Below, one piece after another: positions 11,965 to 25,587 of a stretch of DNA of 64,000 nt; positions within the stretch are counted from its first letter, which is position 1; every line of letters begins with the position of its first letter. The DNA lies in NCBI GenBank assembly GCA_003255065.1, contig QAOA01002889.1, positions 124,001 to 188,000 on the forward strand, given 5' to 3'. The position numbers and the translations under genes were made by a program. Source of the DNA: Cercis canadensis. Lineage: Eukaryota; Streptophyta; Magnoliopsida; Fabales; Fabaceae. Under the pieces are notes generated by a model, which saw only the letters and a list, made by a program, of their open reading frames with translations, made no database searches and was not told where the DNA came from.

Positions 11965-14900
11965 GGGAGGCGGAAGTGGAATTGGTGGGAGTGGATGATA
12001 TCCACCATCGGATCGACCTCAATTCTCCTTCTTCTTCCAATGGATCTCCCAACCAGTCTCCTGCTGTTTCTGCTGCACCGGTGAAGAACATTAGCTTGAT
12101 GACTCTTATTCTCAGCTGCACGGTTGCCGCCGGTGTTCAATTTGGATGGGCGTTGCAGCTTTCTCTCTTGACCCCATATATTCAGGTTCTTATCTTTCTC
12201 TAGTGCAATACTCTTAAGGTTCCTGCAAATTTTATATTTTTGGGTTGTGGGTGTAATCAGATCGTTTTCAAACAGCGGCCTTATAGCTTTATCATTATCG
12301 TTTTTTCTGAAGTGATGAAATGTGAGCATTTCAATATTTAGAGACTGCAAATTAATATCGGGAAATTTCTGTAGAATCAGGGATTCTCAATGGAAGCAGT
12401 GAGTCTTTTTGTTTCAGACAATATATTTAGCGACTGCAAATCAATATGAATTTCGGTTACCATTACTATCAAAGAGGTTGGATTGGGTTGGGTTGGTGGC
12501 TTTTCATTGAGAACAGAAGAAAGGCTGCATAATTGAGGTTTTAATTGATCTGTAAGGCTGGAAATTTGGATGGATCAATGAATGGGCTTTAACTAGTCTA
12601 AAAAATTAGGTAGAATTTGTGAAAACAAGGAAAACTTAACTTGCATTTTGTGATTTCATAGGCAAAAGCTTCGCATTATAACTCTAGTGTCTACATATAT
12701 AGTAGTCTGATTGAGTCAGTCTCTATGTCTCTCTCTCCTTAGTTTCAAAAAGAGATTGTGACCCCACGGTAGAGATTTTTTATGCCATCTATTTTTCAAG
12801 TTTGCTAGATGTAAGCAACTCTTTGGTGATACCTCCTAATAACTCCTGGTCTTGTTCTAAGAAATTCATTTATTTTAATTGAAGCCTATTCCATTTTTAT
12901 GAAGTTGCATGCACAAACACTCAACGCTCCCCACGAACCTTCAAGAATTCTGCAGCTACCCTTCTCCTGCATATCAGAATTGTAATTTGTTTATTCCCAT
13001 ATACTTCTGGATAGTCGCAGGATGCATTTAGGATGTGGCACTGGGGATATCTAAGCACAGTTGGGGCAAAAATGTATTCACATGTTTTTTGTTGTTGCAT
13101 TTGAATCAGGTAGTGATTTTATATTTTCATAGTTTTAAGTATTTGGGCTTGTTTTCTTGAATATGCTCCATTCCTTTTTTTCATCTTTATTTAAATATTA
13201 TCATTTTTCCACAAAACACGAGGATAAGTTGGCATTTGTATTTTTACAGCTTTGAGTATTAGGGGCTGTTGTGGTGCAGTGAACAGTAACTATGAATAGT
13301 GGGTCTATTGTTTGAAAGGTTTTAAGACAAATTTGAGAAAGGAAGGTTGAGGGTTATGTATGTAGGATTGTTTCAAGGGCTCTGGCTAGCACTAGTAGAA
13401 CAGATCCAGGTAACTCTTTAAATAGAAGAGAGCTGGTTACAAATTAAGGAAGAGTAGGAGAATTCTAAGTTTCAGAGGCAAGGTTCTTCAGGCATCATAC
13501 CAAGATTAAAGCAAATTTGCTGAAGAAAATTGACAAATTGATCACTCCTTAAAATCAAAGTAGTACAACCATATCTACTGAAGGATTTGGAGCTTCCTAA
13601 TAATACTGAATACATAAAGAAAACTAATAAATTAATCGCTCCTTAAAAATAAAGTAGTACAACCATATCTACTGAAGGATTTGGCGCTTCCTAATAATAC
13701 TGAATACATAAATAAGACTTAAAATCGTAGTAAAACCCAAAGTAACATATTGCATAAGCTCAATTACAGCCTCTGACCAAGTATCTAATGATGCCAATAA
13801 CGTCTAATGCATGAATCATCTATGGCTAACCAGGTGTCCAGCGAGGATCTCAATCATTAGGGATAATCTAACCAACACTTGAGCACTGGAATTGGCCTCT
13901 GCATTCCTTTTGCAGCTCTTCAAAGATTCTGCCAGTATGCTATATCAATTTTGTATTTCACCTATACTGTCCTTAGCATAAAGCAGATTCTTGTGTACTC
14001 TGGATTTTCTTTGATCCAGTTTGACGAGTTTCAGTTAGTAATTTGCGCTGATTTTGGTTATTGTATAAGAGAATCTTCAGCTGTATGAGTTTGTGACTTA
14101 CTTGTCTTATTCAATAACCAACTTTCATCTATGCTTTTGGTTGTTATATGTGGAAAATACACTTGGAATGTTCTTAAGGGATATGAGTATTTCAGTTATC
14201 CAATTTGATATGTTTTGTGAATGTGTGTGTTAGTGTATACCATCATAAGCACAGTTTCTCTTCCGAATATTAGGCACACCATAGCAAGAGTTAGTTCCTC
14301 TATTGCAACTTTTTGTATTTTTTTTCATAATTGTCTGTCATGATCAGTTTTACTTTATGTTACAGATTATGCTCATGCAGCTCTATCTTTATGATTAACT
14401 TTAAACTCTATTGCTTTCTTGTTGCAGACACTTGGGATAGGACATGCGTTTTCTTCATTTATTTGGCTTTGTGGCCCTATTACAGGCCTTGTGGTAGGTG
14501 ATGGACAAGAGTGTCCCTTTCTTTTTTAATAGCAATCATCATTTTTGTTAGATCTTTTTTATTGGTTAACTGGTTAAACCGCTATTTACAATATACATGT
14601 TGTGATAGATTGCTTCTTGTTTGTGATTTCTATTGTAATTTTTACACAGTATAGAAATTAACACATTCCTGCTGTCAATTCCTTTCAGAACTGCATTTAT
14701 CAGTTTGGTCACTTTGGTTCTTTGCATTGCTCCAATGAGAAAAATCAATTCTTTCATTTTCTCATTCAATTTCATCTTCCTCTCTGTTGATATCAATTTA
14801 TTTATTTGCTGATTAATGGTTTTGTGTGTCTAACTGTTCTTAAATTTCATTATTTCCTCCTGGTACTTCATTGTAATTTTGGTCTAAGCAATCCTTTTGT

Positions 14901-17900
14901 GGCTATATAATTTGCATAATGTAAACATTTTTTTTGTGAACTATAGATGCTGTTGTACCAAAGTGAATTTTGGTGTTGTCACCTATTGTATTTTTATTGC
15001 AAGTTTTAAACTATTAAATAGCAAATTTCATTTTCACTTCTCATATTTTAGGTTCAACCCTGTGTTGGTATTTGGAGTGATAAATGCACTTCAAAGTATG
15101 GCAGAAGGCGTCCATTTATTGTTGCAGGATCTCTTATGATCTCAGTAGCTGTAAGCATTGGCTATCCTGATTGTAAACTTCTAAAATAATTTTTATGCAT
15201 CGCATTACAAATAAGCTAAATTAAGTCTTGTAATTTAGGTGATATTAATCGGGTTTTCTGCAGACATTGGATATGTATTAGGGGACACACATGAGCATTG
15301 CAGGTTTTTGTTTCCATCTTTTCATTCTTTCTTTTTCCTTTTCTTTCTTCTTCTTTTTAAAACTGAACATATTTGACTTAGATATTAATAAAAATCATCT
15401 GCGCAAAATTGTAGTACATTTAAAGGGACCCGAACAAGAGCTGCTTTTGTATTTATTCTTGGGTTCTGGATGCTGGACCTTGCCAACAACACAGTGCAGG
15501 TAAGCTTGTTAAACAGTAATTGATATGTGCTACTGTTATTATCTATTATACTGATGCTATCAAGCAGCAATGAACTGAGCTTCCCTTTTTCTCCCTCAAA
15601 TTTTAATTGGTAGGGGCCAGCTCGTGCACTTTTGGCTGACCTGTCAGGTAATGTTTGTTTATTTTATCCACTTTCTTTTTTCAGGTTCTAATAATCTACA
15701 TTAGGGTATTGGGATTTTCATCTTATTACACATATTTAATACTTCTTAGATACTGAAGAAAAAAATTCTATGATTAATTGCTTTCCCTCAGGTCCTGATC
15801 AACGCAATGTAGCCAATGCTATATTTTGCTCATGGATGGCTGTTGGGAACATCCTTGGATATTCTTCTGGTGCTAGCGGAAAGTGGAACAAGTGAGACCT
15901 CACTAATACTGTTTTGTGGTTACTTCATATTTCTGTGCATTGCTAGCATATGTAAATCTGTTGCATGTGTTTTCTTAGTAGTTTTTTATCATCACACATT
16001 TTCAAACATTTTCTTACAAAACCAGTAATTGGAGATAAGGTGAGGGAGAATCATCTGAGGTGGTTTTGCGAAAGCACTAGGGAGAATGTAACCCTCAGAT
16101 AAGAATGAATGTTTAAGAGAAACTTTTGTGAAGGATCCCAAAAGTTGTTTTGATAAATGGATTCATGTAACCACTAACCAATCCCAAAATTCTGGACTTG
16201 GTACTTGTTATTGTTCTTGGTCCTAAGCCATTGAATCCACTAGGTGAGAGTTGCATCCTTTGTGGGAGGATTTGTGCTGTCATTAGGTTTCTATTTTCTG
16301 CTGATTGATATTTTGATGTCTCTTACCTGAGCAGATGGTTTTCATTCCTGACGAATAAAGCGTGCTGTGAAGCCTGTGGCAACCTTAAGGCAGCATTTCT
16401 TGTTGCTGTGGTGGGTTATTACTAAGAAACCTTATGATTGCACTTTAGTTTCTGTCAGTATAAGTTGTTATGAGTTAACTCACAGATTGTAGACATGAGT
16501 GATCCTAGAATTGCTGGGTTGCGCTTTATTTATTACTAGAAACACACATTATTCTAAGTAGTCTGTTTTTTTTTTTTACTTATCTCTTTGCTTGTTCTTG
16601 ATAGCAGGGCTACACCATCTGCACCTGCCTTGTGCTTTTAAAAAAATGGTGGTGCCATTATTTAACCATGGTTATTGGCCAGCAGATTTGTCTAGTTTCA
16701 GAGATGTGCACTAAAACATAGCATTCGCATGCATATGAATTTTAAGCAAGTTGATATTCATTATGCAATCTCTGCAGGTGTTCCTGACATTATGCACACT
16801 TGTTACCATATATTTTGCTGATGAGGTTCCACTCGCTGTGAGTCAAACCCATCGCTCTTCAGATTCTGCTCCTTTGTTGAATGGACAACAACAAAATGGC
16901 TTGGAATTTTCAAAATCAAAACCTGGTTTGCCTGTTATTGATGAGGTCAATGGGAAGATCATTGAGGATAGCTATCCAAGTGATGTAAATCTAAAGCATG
17001 AGAACTTGAAAAACGGGGCAGATCAAAATGAAAATTTCATGGATGGACCAGGAGCAGTGATGGTCAACTTGTTGACCAGTTTAAGGCATTTACCTCCTGC
17101 AATGCATTCGGTGCTTCTTGTCATGTTTCTCACTTGGGTAGGTACTATAGTATTTATGGGCAAAGGGATTCATCTGACCTCACAATTATGTGTGTTCTCA
17201 AATTGGCTTCAGGCTAATTCCAGTTTGTTGGTTGTGAATGCCATTAGTCTTAGTGCCGATGCACACCATTTGAGATCCTTATGTTTTCTGTAATCTTATT
17301 TGTACTTACAGTTATCATGGTTTCCCTTCTTTCTGTTTGATACGGATTGGATGGGGAGAGAAGTTTATCACGGGGATCCAAAAGGGAATTCTTCTGAAAG
17401 AACATTTTACAATCAAGGTGTCAGAGAAGGTGCATTCGGTTTGCTATTGAATTCTGTAAGAACTCAAATTTTGACTTCCAATAGATCTGCCACAAATATT
17501 TTGTAAAAAACAAAGGGAGAAGTTTTTATTTTGCTTCTATTCAATTAGAACTTCTGCATTGCTTTTATTTTTCTTTAAAATAATTAAATATCTGAAGTTT
17601 CGTTTATGGGTTGATAGGTTGTCCTTGGAATTAGCTCTTTCTTCATTGAACCAATGTGCAAATGGATGGGTGCAAGACTAGTATGGGCAATGAGCAACTT
17701 TATTGTCTTTGTTTGCATGGCTGGCACTGCTATCATTAGTCTGATTTCCATCCGAGATTATTCTCAAGGAATAGAACATGTACTTGGAGTAAATGGAGCA
17801 ATCAAGGTTGCTTCCTTGGTTGTTTTTGTTCTTCTTGGGTTTCCTCTCGCAGTAAGTAAAAGGTGTTGCTGCATTGCTACATTTAGTTCAATTCATGTCA

Positions 17901-19108
17901 ATAAAAGTTTATGACAGCATAAATTTCGTGTTTCCCTGGCAGATCACCTATAGTGTTCCTTTTGCTGTCACAGCAGAGTTGACTGCTGATTCAGGAGGTG
18001 GCCAAGGTTGGTATTGCATGTATCCCATATATCTCATTTTTTGTTAGTCAAGTTTGTGTTCTAAGGAGTTTGCATGATTGTGCAGGATTGGCTATAGGTG
18101 TCCTAAATCTTGCAATTGTTCTTCCACAGGTAATTTGTTCTTCTTGTCAAGTATGCCGTCTGTTACTCCACCTTTCTTTAGATAAAAAGCAGACCCTTGT
18201 GGAGTAGTAACATCTAGCTTTGTGATTTAAGTGTCTAGTGTGATATCACTGGAATATCTTTGTGTGTGCTTGTATTGAAAATACCAATATGTGCAATTTT
18301 TCTTATTCTTTTCCATGACATTAACACCTTTTTCTCCCAAATTTTTTCTTTACAACAATATTACCAAAGTATATTACACCTGGATAAGCACATTATATCA
18401 CAAAATAACGGCCTATGTGAAAAAGTGGAAAACATTTTGTTAAAAGGAGCCCAAATGAAATTTGTTCTTTATTTCCCCAAATGCATACTTCCTTGTGCTT
18501 TCATTTCCTACTTGTTTCATGTTCAAATTTTCTTTATACCTGTTGTATCATGATGGAGGTTGCTGCTTTTTACGGCTAGTATTGGACACTGATATGTTAG
18601 TAATAGTTGTCCATATTGATCTCCTTCCCTGATTATGGAGTCAGACAAATTTCACTCTCTGATGTTTGAGCGATTGACAATTTAGAATAAAAGAATGCAT
18701 ACAGTGCAATTTGTAATTTTTTTTTTTACAAAAAAATTGTAACTTTTTCACAAAGTTGGGCAACTTCTTTTCCGAAGTTTTGTTAACTTCTTTAAAAAGT
18801 CATTTGATAATAAGTGTAAGTTTTCCAACACTCTGAAAAAATTACAAAGATGCACACCATAGAACGGCTTGAATTTTGAACCTCTTGTAGCCAATATTTT
18901 ATATGCTGATTTGATGTACTGTTGTTGGTTATTTTAGATGATTGTATCCCTTGGTGCGGGTCCATGGGATGCTCTTTTTGGTGGGGGGAATCAACCTGCC
19001 TTTGTTTTGGCTTCCCTTGCTGCTCTTGCCGGTGGTGTTATTGCAACTCTTAAGCTGCCACATATGTCTAGCAGTTCTTTCAAGTCACCAGGATTTCATT
19101 TTGGCTAA
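11913..19108 (+). CDS. SUT2: Sucrose/H+ symporter, SUT2/SUC3 clade
   Basis: Fourteen exons join in frame to 604 aa: 11913-12185, 14428-14493, 15052-15150, 15239-15303, 15415-15499, 15614-15647, 15792-15891, 16335-16410, 16778-17137, 17312-17455, 17618-17851, 17943-18006, 18086-18129, 18938-19108. The product is a 12-helix major-facilitator protein: about 60 cytosolic residues, TM1 from about 62 ([20 protein letters not shown]), the loop 2-3 motif [14 protein letters not shown] (122-135), [19 protein letters not shown] in mid-protein, and [15 protein letters not shown] near the C-terminus. The long N-terminus and the large central loop (about 285-365, exon 9) set it apart from the roughly 510-aa SUT1 and SUT4 types and match the SUC3/SUT2 type of about 600 aa with many introns. 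Family knowledge: plasma-membrane sucrose uptake of modest affinity, often in sieve elements and sinks. All introns are GT-AG. Confidence 0.95.
13526..13713. repeat. 94-bp tandem duplication in sucrose-transporter intron 1
   Basis: Two adjacent copies with period 94 share GTAGTACAACCATATCTACT and CTTCCTAATAATACTGAATA and differ at a few bases (GGAGCTT against GGCGCTT). They lie in the 2.2-kb first intron, far from its splice sites. Exact outer borders are approximate. Confidence 0.88.
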
Positions 19109-22100
19109 CAATTGGGAGATCAAATCTGGTGGTATTTTTACTTGTACATGATTCTCAGCAAATTGAAGAACATGTGAAGTATGGAGGGGAGCACGTGCGA
19201 TGATCATACTGCGTATGTATTTCTTATCCATAGAATTCCACATTCCATATTCAAATTCATTCATTTTTTTCCCCCACTCCTTTGTGGGGTGCCTGTATTC
19301 TATGTACTGTAATGTAAACTGACCGCACAATTCAAAGCTATAGGTACATTTAATATAATGACAAGTTTTGTAGTCACTCTGTTATTCGACTTCTTAATTT
19401 GAGATAGAATCTTTATTTTTACTTTTTTTATTTGTTGCCTTTCATGGTTCAGATGATGCTAAAAAATTCAATTTATCCTTCCTTGTTGATCATGTAGGTG
19501 ATCAATAGTCAAGTGGAGTAATGTAGATATAGAACATACATTATTATTTTTTTCTTGTTGAGGGTGAAGCAAATATTCTAGAGGTATCAGGTAGTTATAT
19601 AGAAAATGCAGCACTGTGATGAGGTGAATTCCGTTATTTAATGATAATTTGTCTGTACCCAACTTTCATGGGGCATGTGGCTGGGCTGCTAGAGTGAATA
19701 CGCCAACAGTGTACTAGTGCCTGGTTGTGGGGCGAAAATGATAGAGAATATGGCCATGAAATCAGAAAACCTATCTCGAGGGATTTGATATTTTTAATCA
19801 GATATCGAATGAGAATGTTCATAACTTAACCATTGCATGAAAGATAGCTGAACCTAATGTAATTAGTGTGTATAGATTCAAGATTAAGGGGTATACTTGG
19901 TTAAGAATAGAAATGATCATATTTTGATACATTTTCCTATTTCATTCATTATGCAATAGCATTCAATTTCTTTTCATTTTTATCAAATTTGTAAAAGCTC
20001 CACTCCATTACTTCTAGCTTAAGACAAATTATTTGTTGTATTTTTATATTATGTTCGGTTAGAATTTGTTTGGTAAATCTTTAAAATAGGGTGATGTTAT
20101 GTAATAAAATAGTAATGGAAGTTTTAAATTAGCCAGATAGGAAAATCAAAGCTTGTCTGGCGTTGATGGGGGCATGTTATGTTATGCTTAGTTGCTGGTA
20201 ATCTATCTATTCTCTAATGGTTGGCAGGTCAATTCCATGTCTTTTTTTTTCCTTTTCCTACTAAGAAGGTTAGTTACCTTTATTGATTAAAATGTCAAAA
20301 CTACAAAGAAAAAGGAACTTGTTCCTTTTACACTGCCCACTTGGCTAATCTTCCATCTTTTGCTAATTGAAAGTATATTCAAAGAGAGGCAAAGGTAGAA
20401 AATTCGTGTCATCTTAACAAAAAATAGTAAATCATTGTAATAGTCATCTCCTTAATCAAAGCAAAAGAAAGAAAAACAAAGAACTTTTATTTGCAAGAAG
20501 ATGAATCTAATAGGACAAGAGTGAATATTAACTTTTCTAAAGTAAGCAACATGTTACTAATTAATTAAGTACTTAAAATTTCATGAACATTTTATGTCAT
20601 ATGTTACATCTATTTATCTTTTTTCCTTTTAGACTTTTCAAAGTAGCCATAGATTCTCCCCATTTCTATCAAATTATTGTTTTATGGCGTATGACTATTT
20701 GAACAAGAAATTAATTATCTCTAACAACACATTAATTACATATAAGTTTATATCACTAAGCTAACCCCTTTAGGATTAATTGTTGTAATCTATTATTTAC
20801 ATTTACTGAATCAAACACATTTTAGAAAAAAATCCCATTGACATGAAAATTTTGGGCCGTACAAATTTGAATTTAAGCATGCTCTATTGTAGAGCATTCT
20901 AGGTGAGTCAACGATCATTGACCACTTGCATAATTTTGTAAACTCACAGTATTTGTTTTTTGAGTAGTGTTATAATTTTTTTTTTGTAGTCACAAATCAT
21001 AATTTTTTACAATTTTGATAGGTTTAATGACAATTTCTTTAATCATAGAAATTAAAGTATTTAATTTGGTTTTACTATGTATTTCCCTTTGTTTTTTTCT
21101 AACGTTTTACACTTATATATATATAAAAACTTAAATGAACTCAAATAAATTTTGATTGCAAACAGTTATTAATTATATGAATGATGTAACTATGATTATT
21201 TATTTTTTGTTTCCTGCTCTAGTTGGTCTTTTTCGCATTCTCCCTCAATCTTTCCCTTTTGCCTCTTAATCTCTGAAATCACACTGCCATTGCCATTCTT
21301 AAGTTTATAGACAATGTGGGCAATGTCCAGAGCAATGAACGGTTGAGATGGATGGGCCATCTGTTCTGGTGAGAAAGTAAAACATGGCCACGAGGAAATA
21401 TTAAAAAAATGAAAACATAACTGGACCAGTAGTTGACGAATCACCATCAAAGCATATCTCTTCTCCTCAAAAGAAAATCCCAAAAATCCAAAACATTTGA
21501 AAATTTTAGAAACGAAAATAATAAAAAAAGAACAGAGTCTCTAGAAAGAGAGAGATGTGAAGCAAAGATAGCACATGGGATAAGAGTAAGGTGAAGTCAC
21601 CAGAAGCATAACAGCATGTGGAGGAGAAGATTCATTTCCTATTTATTCACTTTAAAATCTTAAAATAAAAATATTATTTGCTACTTTGTATTCTTTATTA
21701 TTTGAAGAGAGCAAAGAAGAAAAAAAGAGAAGGGAGCTAAAGAACATGGATCCACCCAATGCCAATGGGGCACCCTTTGGCTTTCAGCTTCCAACTAATA
21801 AAGGCATGTGAAGCAGTGAGAGCTGCTTGTCTTTGGCTAAATATTGAAGAGAGCATTTCAGTGGGACCTATCCCATGTCCCATCATCAGCAATACACAGA
21901 TTAGTGGGTCCCTTTCTTCCTTTTCTCAACACTAGATTCATCCCCGTTGTGGAATATAAGGCTGCTCATCATTTCTCTTTCAAAAGCTGCACTTAGACAA
22001 ACCCTAAAATCTATCATCCATGCATAATCTCTTTATCTAAACTCCTCTCTCATGCATGTATTGCCATTAAAGAAAAAAGAAATTGATTTCCATAAACCAA

Positions 22101-24139
22101 ATAAAAGAAATAAGTAATATTAACTAGACAAATTAGGTACATGGGTACTATATTTTAATTTGAAGTAGTCTTCTTCAAACTCTTTGTTATCAAATCAAAG
22201 TTTAGTAACTTAAAGTTTGTATGTAGTTGTGTATAAAAAAAATTGTATAGTTAATATGAAAAATTTAATTCTTTATTCCTTTTTTTTTTCGTCTTTAATA
22301 AACATGAAATTTAATTCTTTATTTTTATAAATTATATCAAAAATTTATCACCGGAATTATATAAGACTTGTTATGTCTTCAAAGCACCCTATATGAAATT
22401 CAAATATGAATTTGAATATCTTGAAATTTAGATTGATGTTTTTCAGTATTCATTGAATTTTGAATCATAGTGAAAGCTAAGCTTGTAGGTATGATGTAGG
22501 GAAATGTAGGGGACATATCTAGAGCATGTTGAACTATAGCAACAGATGATTACCTTAGATTTTGGTTGAAAAGCCAAAGAGCCAGGTCGATCAATGAATG
22601 AAGTTATTGGCGTCAAAATCAATATTCAATTTTAGATGTTGAATCTATTTGATGGACTAATTAATGAGAAAGTCTCCAAGCCGTTAAATCATAAAAGAAC
22701 TACTAGTGTTGTGTATGTATGTTTATGGCTGATTTAGCTAATTTGGGACCATGTGTTGGAAATTTAATCCCTTTCATGGGTCCTCTATGTCTCTTAACTT
22801 CCTTTATGAATTGTAAGAAAGAGAATGGGAGAAGGAACAATAACAGAAAAATAATAGTGAAGTTTTGATGGTACTTTTTACTTCTTAATATCTTACGGTG
22901 TATATGAACGTACACATTGCTCTTATTGACACTATATGTGGGTCATCATCACATATTATTGGGTACAAATGTCGTCCATATATAGGTAAAGAAGCAAATA
23001 CTGCACCTCTCAATAAGAAAATTGTACATGTCCTTTCTAATAGTTGATTGAAGCCCCTTTCCAAAAATTAAATTCAGCCTGTATCCACCATCCACACACA
23101 CACCTTGGCCCTCCACCAACTTGTAATTCAAGATAACATTGTAGTTTGCAGAGGCAATACAGTAAATGTTTCTCCCTGCAAGGATGAATGTAATTTCCTT
23201 AGCCTTTATTTCTCTCTCTCTCATTTTTTTTTTTTTTTGGTTTTACAGTATATGAGGAGGGGGAACATTTTGCACCACTTGGAGTTCAAACCCAAAGAGG
23301 TGTGGACACTCAGTGTCATAGAACATGGTACATGATCAACATGCTAGAAATCCGAAGGTCAAGTTAAAAGACTATTTATTAGATCTTAAATTTAAAAGAT
23401 GCTTGAGGTGGGTGAAAATTTGACTAGATGTTATAGGTTCTAGCCGTAATAGAATGTAGAAAAAAAAAAGAGTAATCTTGAGAGCTAGCTAGATCCTTCA
23501 CCATCACCGTATTTCATATGCAATTAGGGATTAATTATATCAGAAAAAAATAGGTATTAATTAAATGAGGTGAAAGACTAAAGGATAAGCACCCAGATAT
23601 GTAGAGCAGACCCAATGCACGCAAGGTTTTTGTTTTTGTTTTAACAGAAAGCAATTGTTTATTGTATTGTATGCATATTTATATTGTGTGTTGAAACTTG
23701 AGCTAGGAAGAGAAGAGGGAAGAGAGGGAGGATATATATGTATATATATATATATATATAGAGTGAGAGAGAGAGAGATATATATATAGGGGCATGTACT
23801 GCAGGGCCAATTTGGAAGGGAGTTAGCAGTAGGTAGTGAGAGGAGCAGTGAGGGATGTAGATGGAGATTTATATAATGGTAGGAAAAGGACAAGGAAGAC
23901 CAGCTCTAGTAGGATAATAACAAGAGGCTTAGCTTTGGTTTTAAACCCTCACATTCACATACACATACACAATTACACATCACATAACAGATAGAGCGCT
24001 GGGCTGAAACTGATGCAAAGGGATAATGGTTGATGCGAAAGAGCTTCGTCCTAATGCACGATACCTGTTGGTGGGTTAGGTAGCAATCCCTGCCCCTCCT
24101 CATTGGACCCATCCCCTAGATTCCTGCTCCTTCTTATTT

Positions 24140-24174
<35 letters not shown>

Positions 24175-25060
24175 CTTCCACCCCAGAAAAACACAATCCA
24201 TTTTGGACTTAAAGTTATAGCCAACTCATATCTCTTTTTTCTTAAGTAACCTCTTTCTTCACAAAACTAAGACAACCTAAACGTATCACCACCATGTAAG
24301 TTTCTTTTTCTAAGAAACCCCTACCTCTCTTTCCCCTCTCAATAACAACACCTGCCCCATCTGAAGCCTTTTTTTTATGCTTTTAATAAGAAATCATTAG
24401 GGGGGGCATTTCTTTTTTCTTTTTTCTTTTCCCCCCTTCTCTAAGTCACCCACTTCTCATTAAAGAATCATAATATCTGAATCTTCATTTCCCTCTCCAT
24501 TTAACAATGGAATCATGTATAATCAAGGGCTTGAAAAGTGTCTAGTTGCAATGCCAATTTCTAACACTATATTTAAAGACAACTGTCTTTGTTAAGAAAA
24601 ACACCACTACTTGTCTCCTAAGAGTGAAACTAGTTTATGATTAGGAAAATTATAATCCCAAGTTAGGAGCTTACACATGCACACACTTCATTGGAATATC
24701 AAACAAGTTGACATAGAGAAGTTTGCTTTCTACACCAACAGTTTCTTTTTTAAAACAATAAAATGCTATTTTAACATCTAATTATTAGCTTTTATTTATT
24801 TTTCTTTAAATTCTTATTGAGTTTGCTTTTCCTTTTTATAAATTAATATAAAAAAAGTGGGGTTTCTTTCCTATTCGACACTATAGTAACTTACATAAAA
24901 TAAGAAAAAAAATCAGTGATATATAGATAGGGAAGTTGATGTCTAAAACTATAGATTCAAACATCTCTCTCTTCCCCCTTCCTCTCAGTCCTAACTTCCT
25001 TTTTTCTTTTCCAAATATTCAGATAAGAGAAAACGAAAGCTCTTCCCAAAGCTGATAAGG
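19109..25060. other. Sucrose-transporter 3'UTR, then 6 kb intergenic DNA
   Basis: The first 300 bp or so are probably the transporter's 3'UTR. The remainder is AT-rich with only short ORFs. Simple repeats occur at 23735-23790 (TA and GA runs) and 24143-24170 (TC). The stretch 21730-22000 and the one at 23900-24120 are less AT-rich than their surroundings, but I recognise neither protein nor RNA in them. Confidence 0.45.
23735..23790. repeat. Compound TA/GA microsatellite
   Basis: Alternating TA units (with one TG interruption) run into GAGAGA and then TATATA again. Length is likely variable between individuals. Confidence 0.9.
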
Positions 25061-25067
25061 TATATAA
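25061..25067 (+). promoter_or_regulatory. TATA box of the HD-Zip gene
   Basis: TATATAA lies about 240 bp before the coding start. A TATA box here predicts transcription starting near 25090-25100, which would put the upstream ATGs at 25150, 25239 and 25298 in the leader. Confidence 0.55.
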
Positions 25068-25149
25068 GCCATCCTTCAGAACAATTTGTCCATCATCTTC
25101 CATTCCAAGAAACACTAATTTACTCTTAATTTAGCAGAGGAGGTTATAT

Positions 25150-25587
25150 ATGCAGTAGACCTTAGTCTTTGCCATTCCTTCTTCCACAGAACTTTCTTCA
25201 ATCTCTGAGCATCAGCAAGTCTTCTCGTCTTATTAAGCATGAGAATCAGAACACCATAGAGCTCTTGAAAGTTTCAAACAGACCAAGAGTACAAGCAATG
25301 AAATATGGCTTTCTTCTCAGCAAATTTCATGCTACAAACCCCTCATCCAGAGGACCATCAACCTCCACCTTCTCTCAACTCAATTCTACCTTCCTGTGCT
25401 CCTCAAGATTATCATGGTACTCTCTCTCTCTCTCTCCCTCTTACACACACACACAGAGCACACAATCACTTGACAGAAAGCATAGTCAATTCCCTTATAT
25501 ATTCTGGTTCTAATACTGGGTTTGAAATGTTGATGAAGGGGGCGCATCCTTTCTAGGCAAGAGATCTATGTCATTTTCAGGCATTGA
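25150..25587 (+). other. Three upstream ORFs in the HD-Zip leader
   Basis: After the predicted start of transcription come ATG-CAG-TAG (25150-25158), a six-codon ORF (25239-25259), and an ATG at 25298 only 7 bp before the main ATG and in another frame. The third frame runs through the spliced first exon (to 25416) and ends with TGA at 25585-25587 in exon 2: 55 codons overlapping the main ORF. The main ATG at 25305 has a better context (A at -3, G at +4) than the one at 25298, which would allow leaky scanning. Confidence 0.55.

Noticed and set aside
11913-19108. SUT4/SUC4 assignment for the sucrose transporter
   Set aside because: SUT4 proteins are about 510 aa with few introns. This product has 604 aa, a long N-terminus and a large central loop, matching SUT2/SUC3.
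21196-21483. A 95-codon minus-strand ORF
   Set aside because: It opens with TTG instead of ATG, has no family resemblance, and lies in isolation.
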